Shown here one piece after another: positions 23,719 to 33,870 of a stretch of 64,000 nt of DNA. The position numbers and the translations under genes were made by a program. The stretch comes from Isoetes taiwanensis (Eukaryota; Streptophyta; Lycopodiopsida; Isoetales; Isoetaceae), in the NCBI GenBank assembly GCA_021234155.1, contig JAJEKV010000020.1:382938-446937 (forward strand), given 5' to 3'. The notes beneath the pieces are model-generated. The model saw nothing but the letters and a program-made list of their open reading frames with translations, had not been told where the DNA came from and ran no database searches. Position 1 is the first letter of the stretch; every line of letters starts with the position of its first letter.

Positions 23719-26083
23719 GTACGTATGTTATAGAAAAAGCAAAGATTTGCAAGGTATGCACTGAAATGGGTCGTGGTGTCCTACTTGGTGCCACAATCAT
23801 AAAGCTCCTTCTATTTGTTGAATCACCTTAGTAGCTGCCTCAGCGGAAAGCTGACACATAGGTGTCAAACTTGGTACAAAGATAAGCCAACATGTTAAGC
23901 TGATGCCAGTTGCATGAGTTTTGAGCAGAAAATAACAAAAATAAAGTAATATTTTAAGTTGTAACCTGCATATGGTCAAAATTAAATGTCGAAGGAGTCG
24001 AGTACATGTCCTATATGCTGCCATTTTCTGCAATTTGCATTACCTGCACCTACTTCTTCAAATTCACGATAATTAACCAGACAAACAATATTTGGCTTTG
24101 TTGTATATCAGTGGTGGTAAAGAAACAATGATAAAACAAAGGAAATGCATCAATAGAGAGAAGAATCTTGCCAGCCAAAACTCGACAATAGACATCTAAA
24201 TAGGAGGATTACTTAATGTTTAATCTGACTTCCTTGAAGTCTGCTTGTTGGAGCTAACGCAAGAAAAAAGAGAAACGAAAGCTGTTGGGACGTCCACATA
24301 CCAAGCTGTACAAACATCTTACAAATTTGGGATTTGGTAACTTTCCCCTTTGGAGATCATAGCTGAAGATTAAAGGGCCCGTGAGAAGAAGCTCATGCCA
24401 GTCCTATTCTCATCCTTAAAGGTGACCCACAAAAGAAAATAGATAACATAATTAAGATTTGCAAAGCCATGAAATTTACATCTTACTAGAGTTCAACACA
24501 AGCATAAAATCTTGCTGATCTGCATAATCATGACTTTGTTGTGTTTTCAAGCGTACGTTGTTCTCAATGACGGCTCAATATCTGCAAAAAGTTTCTAAGA
24601 ACATCACCTGCAGAATATAAATTGCACGCTCTCAGAGTTAAAAGTTTTAAAATCCGGTAACCTTTCTCTTTTGTGCAGATGATATGAGGATCTTTAAAAC
24701 AACAACATTGAAAGTGCAGAGTCAAGGCAACAAGCTCATGCCTTGCATTTGCCCTCAAGTCTCTTTGAGGCTACTTATAGGACATGCTTAGTTGCACATG
24801 TAGAAACATTTGCCACTAAGCCAATACATACCTAACCTGGATCCCGAACTCAACATACTCTATTATTTGGATTCTCTTATGATATTAAAAATATCATAAG
24901 AGAATTGGCCTCAGAAAAGCATGTGTGAGCTTCCCATATGCTGGTTTAAGATTCTTGCAACGAACCTCAGCACCGCGAATTGGAATTTTCTCAATTATAA
25001 CCTCCTTCCATGTATTCCATAATCCTCTATTGCATCGTTCTTATCTGTGATCCTCATACAAATTGTATCTGCATATATAGATGTCTTAGCAACAATCAGA
25101 TAATAACTATAACTTTTTATTGCAGTTTAATAAAATAGGTGGAACATACCTTTGGCTTCACCCATGATCAACAATGCGATACCAAACACCCTTGTCCTGA
25201 ACAATTTATGTGATTAAAATTCGGGATGGTTACCTAGAGCCTTTGCAACAAATATACAAAATGATCTCCAACTTGATGTGCAGCAAATCCAGATTTTAAT
25301 GACAACATCCAGTGTCCGCAAGCACAACCGTGAAAAGCCTTAGCATGTGATTTCAAAGTTTGGAAGTAAAAATTCCAAGACGATGAGGTTATAGAATCTA
25401 AAGGGTAATTTTGAAGAAGAATAGAGAACTGAAAGTCATAGACTTTCTTGGTCCAAGTCCCTTCATGAAGCTTGTCAAATAATCCGTGGACAATATTCTT
25501 TAAATTGCAAAAACTTAACATAGAGAACAAATAACTCATTTGTTGGTTAGTTACATTGCTCAATTACAGTATTTCTCCTGGCAAAAAACCAACTTGAAAT
25601 GTCATGAGAAAGATAAATGCCCGGACAGCTAAGATAAGAAGATCTAACAGTACTATACAACACGGAAAGATTAGTTGCTAATCAACAGAAATAAGTTGCA
25701 TGGAGATCCCTCATATTCACTGCCAACTCAAGAGGTAAAAGATGCTAGAAGAAATGAAACTGTTACCTATTCTGATCTTGCAAAGAATTCCATCATAAGA
25801 AAAGGAAATGAGAAATGTGGATAAGACAGCCAATGCAACACCAGCAATTCTTCAAGCACTCGCCATGTTTGCAACCTGCGATGTAGAATTGCAGCGTTGA
25901 ATAGGGCTTCAAATGGAGTAGTTGTCCTTATTGCCGAAGAGTGCCACTAAATAGAGTGCCACTAGACTCCGCTGCCACCGTTGTGCATAGAAGATGTAAA
26001 AAATCTTGATTCCTTCAGTATATCTCCTCTTGGCAAGTGCAAAAACAAAGGTATATGGCAATCTCGTGAAGCAAATCTGGCTT
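23719..26083. other. Gene-poor stretch with one hairpin
   Basis: No recognisable protein. A 109-codon minus frame at 25234-25563 has an exon-like look (HAKAFHGCACGHWML), but I cannot assign it. The hairpin at 24871-24905 is listed separately. Confidence 0.4.
24871..24905. repeat. Perfect 16 bp inverted repeat, 3 nt loop
   Basis: Arms ATTCTCTTATGATATT (24871-24886) and AATATCATAAGAGAAT (24890-24905) pair without mismatch around AAA. Confidence 0.9.
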
Positions 26084-26149
26084 TCAAAAATTATATTTGG
26101 CTTTCCGAACAGGTGCTGCATAGGAGTGCAGCTGGGCAAAGTAAAGCAA

Positions 26150-26689
26150 CCATTTTGAGGTAGGGGCTTCTGTACCAGCCATTGAAGATCCCCCAAGAAG
26201 ACAATGGCCTAGTTCCTTCATTTTCTGGTTTATCTCTTCCTTAGAATGGAAATTAGACATGAAAAACAGATTATACAACGGTAACTTGACCCCATGGAGG
26301 ACCTCAGGAACATCAGACTTGTCAAGGCGCTGCATAACCTCCTTTGACAAGCTAGTTCCCAATGTTCGCTCCCTTATCAACACAGAATTTCTCTTCTTGG
26401 ATTTCAATAGAATATCAATCACATTCTTCATATCTTGAGCATTAGACATTGCAAGCTCCAAATCCTGATCCCTGCTAAGAAGATTCAAAGGCTTAAAATT
26501 CCTCTCTGGCATCCCAAATTGAAGCGCTTGAAATTTCTCACGCTCAAAAGAAGTCCCATATCCAAGCAACCTAGGGTCTCGCACCTCCAAAGATGAATTA
26601 ACTAAAAGGACTGCCAAAGCCGCCAAGATTAAATCAATATGTTCCCCGTAACCCAATTTCAACCTCAATCTATCCATGTTCCGCTGCAC
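26150..26689 (-). pseudogene. SMAX1-LIKE (SMXL/D53) fragment
   Basis: SMXL proteins are nuclear ClpB-like repressors degraded in strigolactone and karrikin signalling. The frame resembles the stretch before and in the first degenerate ATPase domain: VIDILLKSKKRNSVLI matches the family's (L/V)LLRKKKNPVLVG strand, KSDVPEVLHGVKLP and SKEEINQKMKELG match the following helix region, and GDLQWLV matches GDLKWLV. The frame shifts by one base between KELGHCLL and GDLQWLV (about 26195). The glycine-rich nucleotide-binding loop is replaced by RERTLG. No double Clp-N domain lies upstream and no second ATPase domain or EAR motif downstream, against about 1,000 residues in the family. It is most likely a dead fragment; a distant exon of a long gene is less likely. 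Confidence 0.62.
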
Positions 26690-27312
26690 CCAATTCTAGA
26701 CTAGCTTGTGTTTGAGGAGTTGAGCCCATGGCCTCTGGCCCCTGCTACTTCGAAATTGATTCTTACATGCTTGCCCTCCTTTCACAAATTTCGGCAGTCT
26801 GCAAGCTTGTTCCACCCCACTGTAACCACTGTGTGATTGAAATGAAGAGCAACTACAATTTTAGAAACACCTCTGCATGTAATCCAAGTACATGAGACAA
26901 GCCTAGAATATGTAGCATTATAACAGGGGTTTTTTTTTCCTGTTTTTGTACTGTTTTCTCTAAGGTTTTCATATGATTTGGTGGCCGTATTCATCCAGAT
27001 GTACTAAATAGTATTTCTAGAGTGCACCCTTTTGTTAGCCGTTGATTTTAGAAAAGGGGCAAATCCTGTGGTGGATATCCTCCCATTATTTTTAGGGTTT
27101 TTTTAGGGTTCAACTTGTTAATTTGTGTAAGAATGGCTACATATTGGCAATCAGAGAGTTTTTCCTCGCCTAAATCACGTTTTTCCAGCTTTTAAGCCAA
27201 TGAGAATTTCCCCGCATGCTTGTTATATTTAAGCCGGACAGATAAAAGCTAAAAAAGCTTTTACGCCAATGACAAAGGATAATTTGGCGGTCAAGACATC
27301 CGCTCATACCAT
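26690..27312. other. Intergenic, nothing recognised
   Basis: No credible frame. A run of T at 26929-26937 and repeated AGCTTTTAnGCCAATGA words at 27190-27285 are the only structure. Confidence 0.5.
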
Positions 27313-27965
27313 GGTTGCCCTAAAGATTGCGAGATAGATGGCAATTTGCACTCCAAAGTTGGAACGACTACAGTAAATTCCATGCTTTCAATTCCATGCA
27401 AATAATTTAAGTAATGCAGTAACAAATTTATGCTTTTAGTTTCAAATTTCCATCCATGAATGCCCCGCAACCCTTTACACGGTTTAAATGGAACCGATTC
27501 CGTCATCCGATACGAAATAAGCTTTCTTGCATGGTTGCCCTAAAGGTTGCAGATAGATGGCAATTTGCACTCCAGTGTTGGAACGACCGAGCTTCGCAAA
27601 GAACAATGTAAATTCCATGCTTTCGATTCCATGCAAATAATTTAAGTAATGCAGTAACAAATTTATGCTTTTAGTTTCAAATTTCCATCCATGAATGCCC
27701 CGCAACCCTTTTACGGTTTAAATGGAACCGATTCGCTCATCCGATACGAAATTGGTTGCCCTAAAGGTTGCAGATAGATGGCAATTTGCACTCCAAAGTT
27801 GAAACGACCGAGCTTCGCAAAAAACGTAAATTCCATGCTTTTCGATTCCATGCAAATAATTTAAGTAATGCAGTGACAAATTTATGCTTTCGGTTTCAAA
27901 TTTCCATCCATGAATGCCCCGCAACCCTTTACGGTTTAAATGGAATTGATTTCGTCATCCGATGT
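27313..27965. repeat. Three-copy tandem repeat, about 220 bp unit
   Basis: Units 27313-27532, 27533-27753 and 27754-27965 start GGTTGCCCTAAAG and share GATGGCAATTTGCACTCC, CATGCAAATAATTTAAGTAA and CCATCCATGAATGCCCCGCA. They differ by small insertions and scattered changes. Each unit leaves the same short minus-strand frame open (RGIHGWKFET), probably by chance because the copies are alike. Confidence 0.92.
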
Positions 27966-28029
27966 CAGTCCTTCAAATGGTCATAAGAACTGAAGTCTAA
28001 ATCATGCACTTTGTCATTACAAAGTAGCA

Positions 28030-28540
28030 CATAGAATCCCCACCGTCATTGACAGCGACAAAGTATTAGCCTTATCTCGATGGTAAGTCAAGCACAAATG
28101 CTTTAAGTAATGATATGTGTTTCAAATTAGAAGTCCTAACCTGTTGTAACTTGCAGGTTTTCTTGCTGAATATGATAAGCCGGAAGCATGCTGCTTCAAA
28201 ATCGGGACTCCTTGTTCTCGAAGCTAAGTGGCTTTGTTAAATAAGAGACTAGAAGGGAAGGAAGTTGATTGTTCAACAGAAGTATCTATGGCTATGGCGT
28301 CTCCGGTGCTGGCCTTGCTGGGATGGCAGCCATTTCTGATGCGTATGCATGGTCCGCAAGTCGCAAGCGGATGCATACTTCAAAGGTCGCTATGGAGTGG
28401 TTCAGAGATGCCCTCCTGGATGCCCCAAGACTTGTGAAGTAGATTGCAGATACTAGATACTGCAAGCCTGTTTGTGGTAAAGTTTTTACTTCATAGATGT
28501 CTTTGCTCTGTTCTAAAATGGCCATTGTGACTGCATTTGC
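28030..28540 (+). other. Exon-like piece, product not recognised
   Basis: After a splice-acceptor-like TTGCAG at 28157 the sequence becomes less AT-rich. A frame between about 28265 and 28430 reads YGYGVSGAGLAGMAAISDAY followed by WFRDALLDAPRL without stops for about 60 codons. This looks like protein, but I cannot name the family. It could be an exon or a gene relic. Confidence 0.3.
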
Positions 28541-29788
28541 CTAAATATCCTTTTTCCTTTCAATCCAGTTGTCATATATCAGCACATATCTTTGGACCTC
28601 ATTCTCCGTTTGAATTCTCAATGTTAATCTTGTATCTTCACACTGGTCTGGAATAATGTCCAAGATGGATGCTTAGTCTATATCCATGTGCTACTTTGTT
28701 TTTAGTATCTTAACATTGGGTCTGTTGTATGACTCGACCTTCCACAATGGATTCACAAGCTCAGCTCATGCAGTGCCAATATTTAAAGAGAGGCCATCCA
28801 TATGTTGCGCAGCAGCTGCTTCCGACTTCGAAAGTGCAGACCCTAATGATGTATTATCATCTAAGAGGAAAATGGGCTTTTGGCAGAGGTACAACAAATA
28901 AATCTGCAGCTATTCTTCCAGAGTTTGTCTGTGCTCTGTTGGTCATTGTAACGGACTTTCCTGAATGTTATTGAAAATGCTAACAAGGCAACGGTGCCCC
29001 GGGTTCACATTTAAAATCATTTTCCAAGCGCTGGCCTTGAATGAAACTGCATTTTTTGCATACTAGAGGTGGAGTTTAATAGAGTTTTGACTTAATATGA
29101 ATCTTTGGCAGGTTAGAAAAAAAAAAGAGAGAGTTGGCAACTTCAATAAATAAGGCCAAATCTGTTGTTGATGAAGATAATAAATGGTTTTTTTGGGAAA
29201 AAAATGTACCGCAAATTCATGTGCCTATGTTTGCTTTAGTTAGGGCCCAAAATTTTTTTTCATATAACAATCAACACACAACTACCATTAACATTATTAA
29301 CGATAGCATATGAGAAGTCAATTTTTACATCTGTGCATGTAATATCTGTGCATGGCATGTGAAGGTTAACACAATCATTTAAACTTCTTTCATCACATGC
29401 TTCATGGTGCAACATATATGACATTCAAATTTACTACTGCAAATATTTGGAAAAGCATATATGAAATTCTAATTTACTACCGCAAGTATTTGGAAAAGCC
29501 GTTAATTCTTTGTCTACAGTTGCAAATACTACCAATATCTATTTGATTGACGGCCTGCAAATGTTTCCCTAAGTTATAACCTGTTGATCATGCAATGGTT
29601 CGTAGATCTCTACAAATAGATATATCTAGAACTATCGAGCATATAGAGTCCTTTGCATAATGTCATTTAGGAATAATACTTACATTGAATTCGAGGTGTG
29701 TTTGTTGTTTCAAAATTTTGTTCTGATCTTCTGAGTCTGCCAATTGCACCTAAGGTTAAATCTGCAAAAAGCACAACCACCCACGAGA
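28541..29788. other. Intergenic, nothing recognised
   Basis: AT-rich. Two overlapping plus frames of 71-81 codons at 28686-28974 show no known motif. Confidence 0.5.
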
Positions 29789-29990
29789 GATAAGATAAGA
29801 TAAGATAAGATAAGAATTTTTACGTCCACGGGAACCCAACGGGTTATGGGACGGCACATGCAAGGGCAACAACCCATGTAAAAAACCTTGGGGACTAGGC
29901 CCCATCACCAAATACAATAACCAAATATTAAAAGGCTACCAAGAATAAAAGAAGATAATGCTAATGCTAGTGATAAATTTATGCTTCTAA
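29789..29990 (-). mobile_element. Retroposon 3' end with (TTATC)5 tail
   Basis: On the minus strand the piece ends GTGCCGTCCCATAACCCG, then GTTCCCGTGGACGTAAAAAT, then five TTATC units (29789-29814 as GATAA). AACCCGTTGGGTT can form a small stem. This 3' end aligns with that of the SINE-like element ending at 19135 (GTCCCATAGGCCGC...CCGTGGGACGATAAAAT) but carries a different five-base tail. The upstream limit is unclear and no B box was seen, so it may be the end of either a LINE or a SINE. Confidence 0.55.
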
Positions 29991-30152
29991 AATTATCTAG
30001 ACATAGCCAATCCAAGGATTGGAAGAGAGATGGACAACTTAGAATGGAATTGCAAGGGACTTTGAAAGATGATAAACAAATAATTTAGATGTGGAGTAGT
30101 GTCTCTATATCGAAATAAGCTACTTTTTCATCTTCAAAATTGTCTCGCCCAT

Positions 30153-30310
30153 CGCGGTGGTGGTCTAGTGGTTAGGCCTTGGATTGGGGTGATCCCCTCC
30201 AGGGTTCAAAACCCACTGGCTACCATCGGTGGGGGATGTGGGCGGGTGCAAGTCCCACCAACCATGCCTTCAAACCAAAAAAGGGGAAGAAAAAAATTGT
30301 TCTAGTTGTT
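30153..30310 (+). mobile_element. tRNA-derived SINE
   Basis: The head carries both internal polymerase III promoter boxes at tRNA-like spacing: an A box TGGTCTAGTGGTTAGG (from 30161) and a B box GGTTCAAAACC (30203-30213). A GC-rich body (GGGGGATGTGGGCGGGTGC) follows, then an A-rich tail around 30278-30297. The A-box wording is close to plant tRNA-Glu/Asp heads. The cloverleaf is not maintained after the B box, so this is a retroposon and not a tRNA gene. Confidence 0.72.
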
Positions 30311-30335
30311 CATCAAAAAGCAAATGAGTTGAAAG

Positions 30336-30590
30336 ATCACCTAAAAAAAACACAACCAGTAATCTTAAAAAGCTTTGAAAGATCATCTAAGGAAAACACA
30401 ACCAATAACCAGTAATCTTAAAAAGGCCTTTCTCATTGTTGGCCGACAAACCTTTTGGATATGCAATGGATACGACAAACCTTTTGGATATGCAATGGAT
30501 ATGGCAAAGTCCTGAGACTATTGTCTCGTAATATGTTGTGCACAAATTAGGAATTTTATGTTGTGCACAAATTAGGAATTTTATGTCATA
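30336..30590. repeat. Cluster of three local tandem duplications
   Basis: Three separate doublings in 250 bp: GAAAGATCA(C/T)CTAA blocks ending CAGTAATCTTAAAAAG (30336-30424), CGACAAACCTTTTGGATATG (about 30446-30500), and ATGTTGTGCACAAATTAGGA (about 30532-30583). A looser one, AAAGAGGGCTTTTGTTG, occurs twice at 31259-31311. Confidence 0.85.
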
Positions 30591-33054
30591 ATGAATCTAA
30601 ACCTTATTAAAAGCTTGCCCGCCAATTCACTCCAAGAAGCCACAATTATAGAAGGCACATTTGTCCGTAAACACCTATTGCTATAGCTTGTCGAACCCAA
30701 ATTGTTAGAAGAAATGTAGGTTTTAAGTCCGGGATTGGAACCCAAAGAGTAATACCAAAGCTCAACCTCCTACAATCACCTCCCTTCCGACCTCCTACAC
30801 TTCACTAACATCTATGAAGGTTTTTCTTCTGTACACAGCAATCCACACAGGATGAATAGAGCACAGAGCTCTTCAGCAAATATCTCACAGAGATAGATAT
30901 TCTATTGCAGAGATAAAGCATAAACAAATCGTTTACAAGCAGCAAGAAATCCAACTGCCTTGAGCAACTGATCTTATACCAGCTCAACAAGTTCTAGCCA
31001 TCTAATCCAGTGCAGCAATTTTGGCCGTTCAGAATTTGACACAAATTTTCTGGCCTGGTACTGTAATTGCTACAAAGACGACAATTTTGGCTTGCTCACA
31101 TCGCTTTGCACAACTCTACAACTATAATCCACATTCTACAATACTTTGAAAGAAACTGCTTCCTTGCCCTTACATGCTCCTTGCCTTGGTTCCACGAACC
31201 ACTTTTTGAAACCCTAGAGTTTCGTATGCACGATAGTTACATCTCTTTTTCCATTATAAAAAGAGGGCTTTTGTTGGAACCCTTCGATCTTGTAAAGAGG
31301 GCTTTTGTTGTAAGCCCTTTGATGATCATGAAGAAAAAATTGGCACAAGTTGCATGCAATACTTGGCGCACTCTAGTATACCAATTAGTACACCTTATCT
31401 AATATGGCCACCAAATTATAATAAAAAACATAAGAAAAAATGTACAAAAATACAAAAGAAACCCCCTGTTAATGTGCTAAATATTTGCAGGCTCCTATCA
31501 TGCAATATTAAAATAAGAAAACAAAGGCGTTGTCTCTTTGTAGATGACGAGGCAATCTTAGATTGATTTAATTCCATAAATTTGCATTGAGTTGGACCTT
31601 AGGCGAGGCAATATTCGATTGAGTTATTTCTCACAAGTTTGACTACTAATTCATCCATTCTTAATTACGTAATTCTATGTGACTAATGAGTAATCGTTTC
31701 ATATGATCCCAGAGGAGCACCTATCATATGGCAGATATCTCATATGCATGCAAGGGATCAACAAAAACCCCCTTATATGCCTTAGAAATCTTCCACAAAC
31801 CTCAATTTCAGCCATATATTGTACCAGAGTCACCTAACGAAAACCTCTTTAGTAAGAGTATATGTATGGTTCAAGCCCAAAATAAACCCTTTTGCGCTAC
31901 TCATCTAATCTAATTGTACAACTAAAACTATGTGAACCCCCCTTGCATATGATGCTCTTGATGTTAAATAAGCACAAAACCAAACCAAGTAAATCCTAAC
32001 ATATTAACCACTAGCAGGTTTTAATTGGAACACCTTGCCTATCAACCCCCAACCCAATTAATACTAATTATTTCATGCACATAGGCTTCTATGGTCTTTC
32101 AACGAAATAGCTATAGAATTCACAATATATGTATAGAAAGATAGGTACAGACGTGACAAGAAGACCAAGAGACTAGAAGGAAAAAGTCTTTTGCTCGACT
32201 TCTACATAGTTTATCGATACTGAGTAGTTACCCAACATTCTAACCATGTAAAACAACCTAAGAGTGTTTAACACGTGGCAAATATTCAATCCCGAAATCC
32301 ACATCTAGTCAACATTCTACATGACATTTTGTGTTTATGTTACATTCTGTAACACTTTGGTTTTTGCGTTTATTTTGCTTATGCCAACAACCGTCTATTA
32401 AAGACTAAAACCAGTTGCCTGTCAGGCCAATGTAGAACAATCTTATAATGCCTGCAAATCAGCCGATTTGTTTCTTATTCTAATGCCCAAAACACTGGCA
32501 TAGCCTACAATTCAATTCTGCCATGCTTCTTTAGATTTCGCCTCAAGCTAAACTTGGGTTCGTGGATGATTTCCATGCCCTGGCTCTCAAGTTTGTCCAA
32601 ATTCCCCAAAAAGAAAGCAATATAAACCTCCAAAGAAGTCTCTTAGCCAAAAGCAATAATATTATCCAAGAGACAACGCCGCTTCTACTATCTTGCCCAG
32701 AGATTTCCTGCTGCTATAGCTTTGCCAAAACCTATCACGCGCCAAAGTTCTGTTTATAAATCTGCCAAATGAAGTAAACATTAAGAAAGGAAAGCAAACA
32801 TGAGAACGACCAAGGCAACTGCACATTTTGAATGGCAAAGGCCCACCAATTTTGATCGCCACTGCATATTTTGAAAGGGCAAGTCTAAACAAAAGACCTG
32901 CCAACTCCGGTGCCTCTTTCTTCTTCTGGAATAACATGCTCTCTACCATGCTCAACTGTGGCCTCCAAGCCATCACCATCACCATCACCATTGCAAGTCC
33001 TATGGAAATTTTTACTCAAAATTTTCCCAGGTTGTTTCCACGTAACAGGGATGT
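30591..33054. other. Intergenic, nothing recognised
   Basis: Short frames only. A CACCAT repeat of about 24 bp (32971-32993) is the only simple sequence. Confidence 0.5.
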
Positions 33055-33121
33055 CAAGTTACGTGACATTCCCACGTGTCCCACATGGCGTGGATGACAC
33101 GTGGGAATGTCACGTAACTTG
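33055..33121. promoter_or_regulatory. 26 bp perfect inverted repeat with G-boxes
   Basis: Arms 33055-33080 and 33096-33121 are perfectly complementary. Each holds CCCACGTGTC (a CACGTG G-box) and TTACGTGAC (an ACGT core). The 15 nt loop CCACATGGCGTGGAT can pair four more bases. A third related copy (CACACGTAACTTGAT) follows at about 33127. G-boxes bind plant bZIP and bHLH factors. The hairpin lies about 750 bp upstream of the transmembrane-protein ATG. It may instead be a small foldback transposon. Confidence 0.6.
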
Positions 33122-33255
33122 GGTAATCACACGTAACTTGATATTCCTTTATACGTAAAAACCAGGTACGTTCAATTCTTGCCCCTGTGCCAATCAGATC
33201 ATGCCATTTGGCAAGTTTCAAATCAAGAATCCTGGGTTCATCACTGTGATTCCTG

Positions 33256-33370
33256 TTGTACTTGCATTCCGGAAGCGCATCCTTGGTTTACTTGCATTCT
33301 GGCAAGATTACCCTGCATTCTGCTGATTTATTTGCATTCTGGCTGATCTTTACTTGCATTCTGGATTCAA
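33256..33370 (+). repeat. Irregular TGCATTCTGG repeat
   Basis: Five copies of TGCATTC(T/C)GG or close forms lie at uneven spacing of 20-35 bp, several preceded by TTTACT. They lie within the upstream region of the transmembrane-protein gene. Confidence 0.7.
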
Positions 33371-33409
33371 CAGGGCTCCGCGCTCCGCGCGTCGCCCTGT
33401 TTCCACAGC

Positions 33410-33436
33410 AGGAAAGCCCACTAAATGGGCTTTCCT
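33410..33436. repeat. Perfect 11 bp inverted repeat, 5 nt loop
   Basis: AGGAAAGCCCA and TGGGCTTTCCT flank CTAAA. It lies upstream of the transmembrane-protein gene; role unknown. Confidence 0.85.
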
Positions 33437-33633
33437 ATATACAAAATGGTAAGTAAATTTCTTCCAGGTTAACAGGACAGTCCAGGACACCCTTGTGACA
33501 CGACAACATTCCATTCCATTCTTTTTCAGCGCACACTTTGTTGGCTCTCGAAACGACAATCTTCGACCAAGTTGACTCGCAAGTCGGTGAACACCCCCAT
33601 GCTGATGTGGCCGCGTGCGTGGAGCCCAAGTTC

Positions 33634-33663
33634 TATTAAAAGCAGTATTCATACATATATACG
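33634..33663 (+). promoter_or_regulatory. Possible TATA region of the transmembrane-protein gene
   Basis: TATTAAAAG (33634) and CATATATAC (33654) lie about 210-235 bp before the likely ATG, a plausible distance for a TATA box with a short leader. Assigned by motif and position only. Confidence 0.3.
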
Positions 33664-33870
33664 AATACCACCTATTGACACGTGAATACTCTTGGTCACG
33701 AGCCCTTGTCTTGGTGGGCCAAATATGAGCACCGAAAATTTTGTACTAGCCGTTTGGCCGTTTGGCAGTTCGAAAATTCAAATCGGTCTAACGGATCCTC
33801 CCTTCCGCATTCTTGCGCAGTCCAATCTCTTCTGAGCAAATCAGCATCTGTGCAACCTTTGATTTTGGCC

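Noticed and set aside
30153-30225. A tRNA gene with A and B boxes
   Set aside because: The sequence cannot form a full cloverleaf (no matching acceptor stem after the B box) and continues into a GC-rich body and A-rich tail, so it is a tRNA-derived SINE.
33410-33436. Rho-independent-type terminator
   Set aside because: The hairpin resembles one, but the setting is plant nuclear DNA upstream of a gene and no T run follows.
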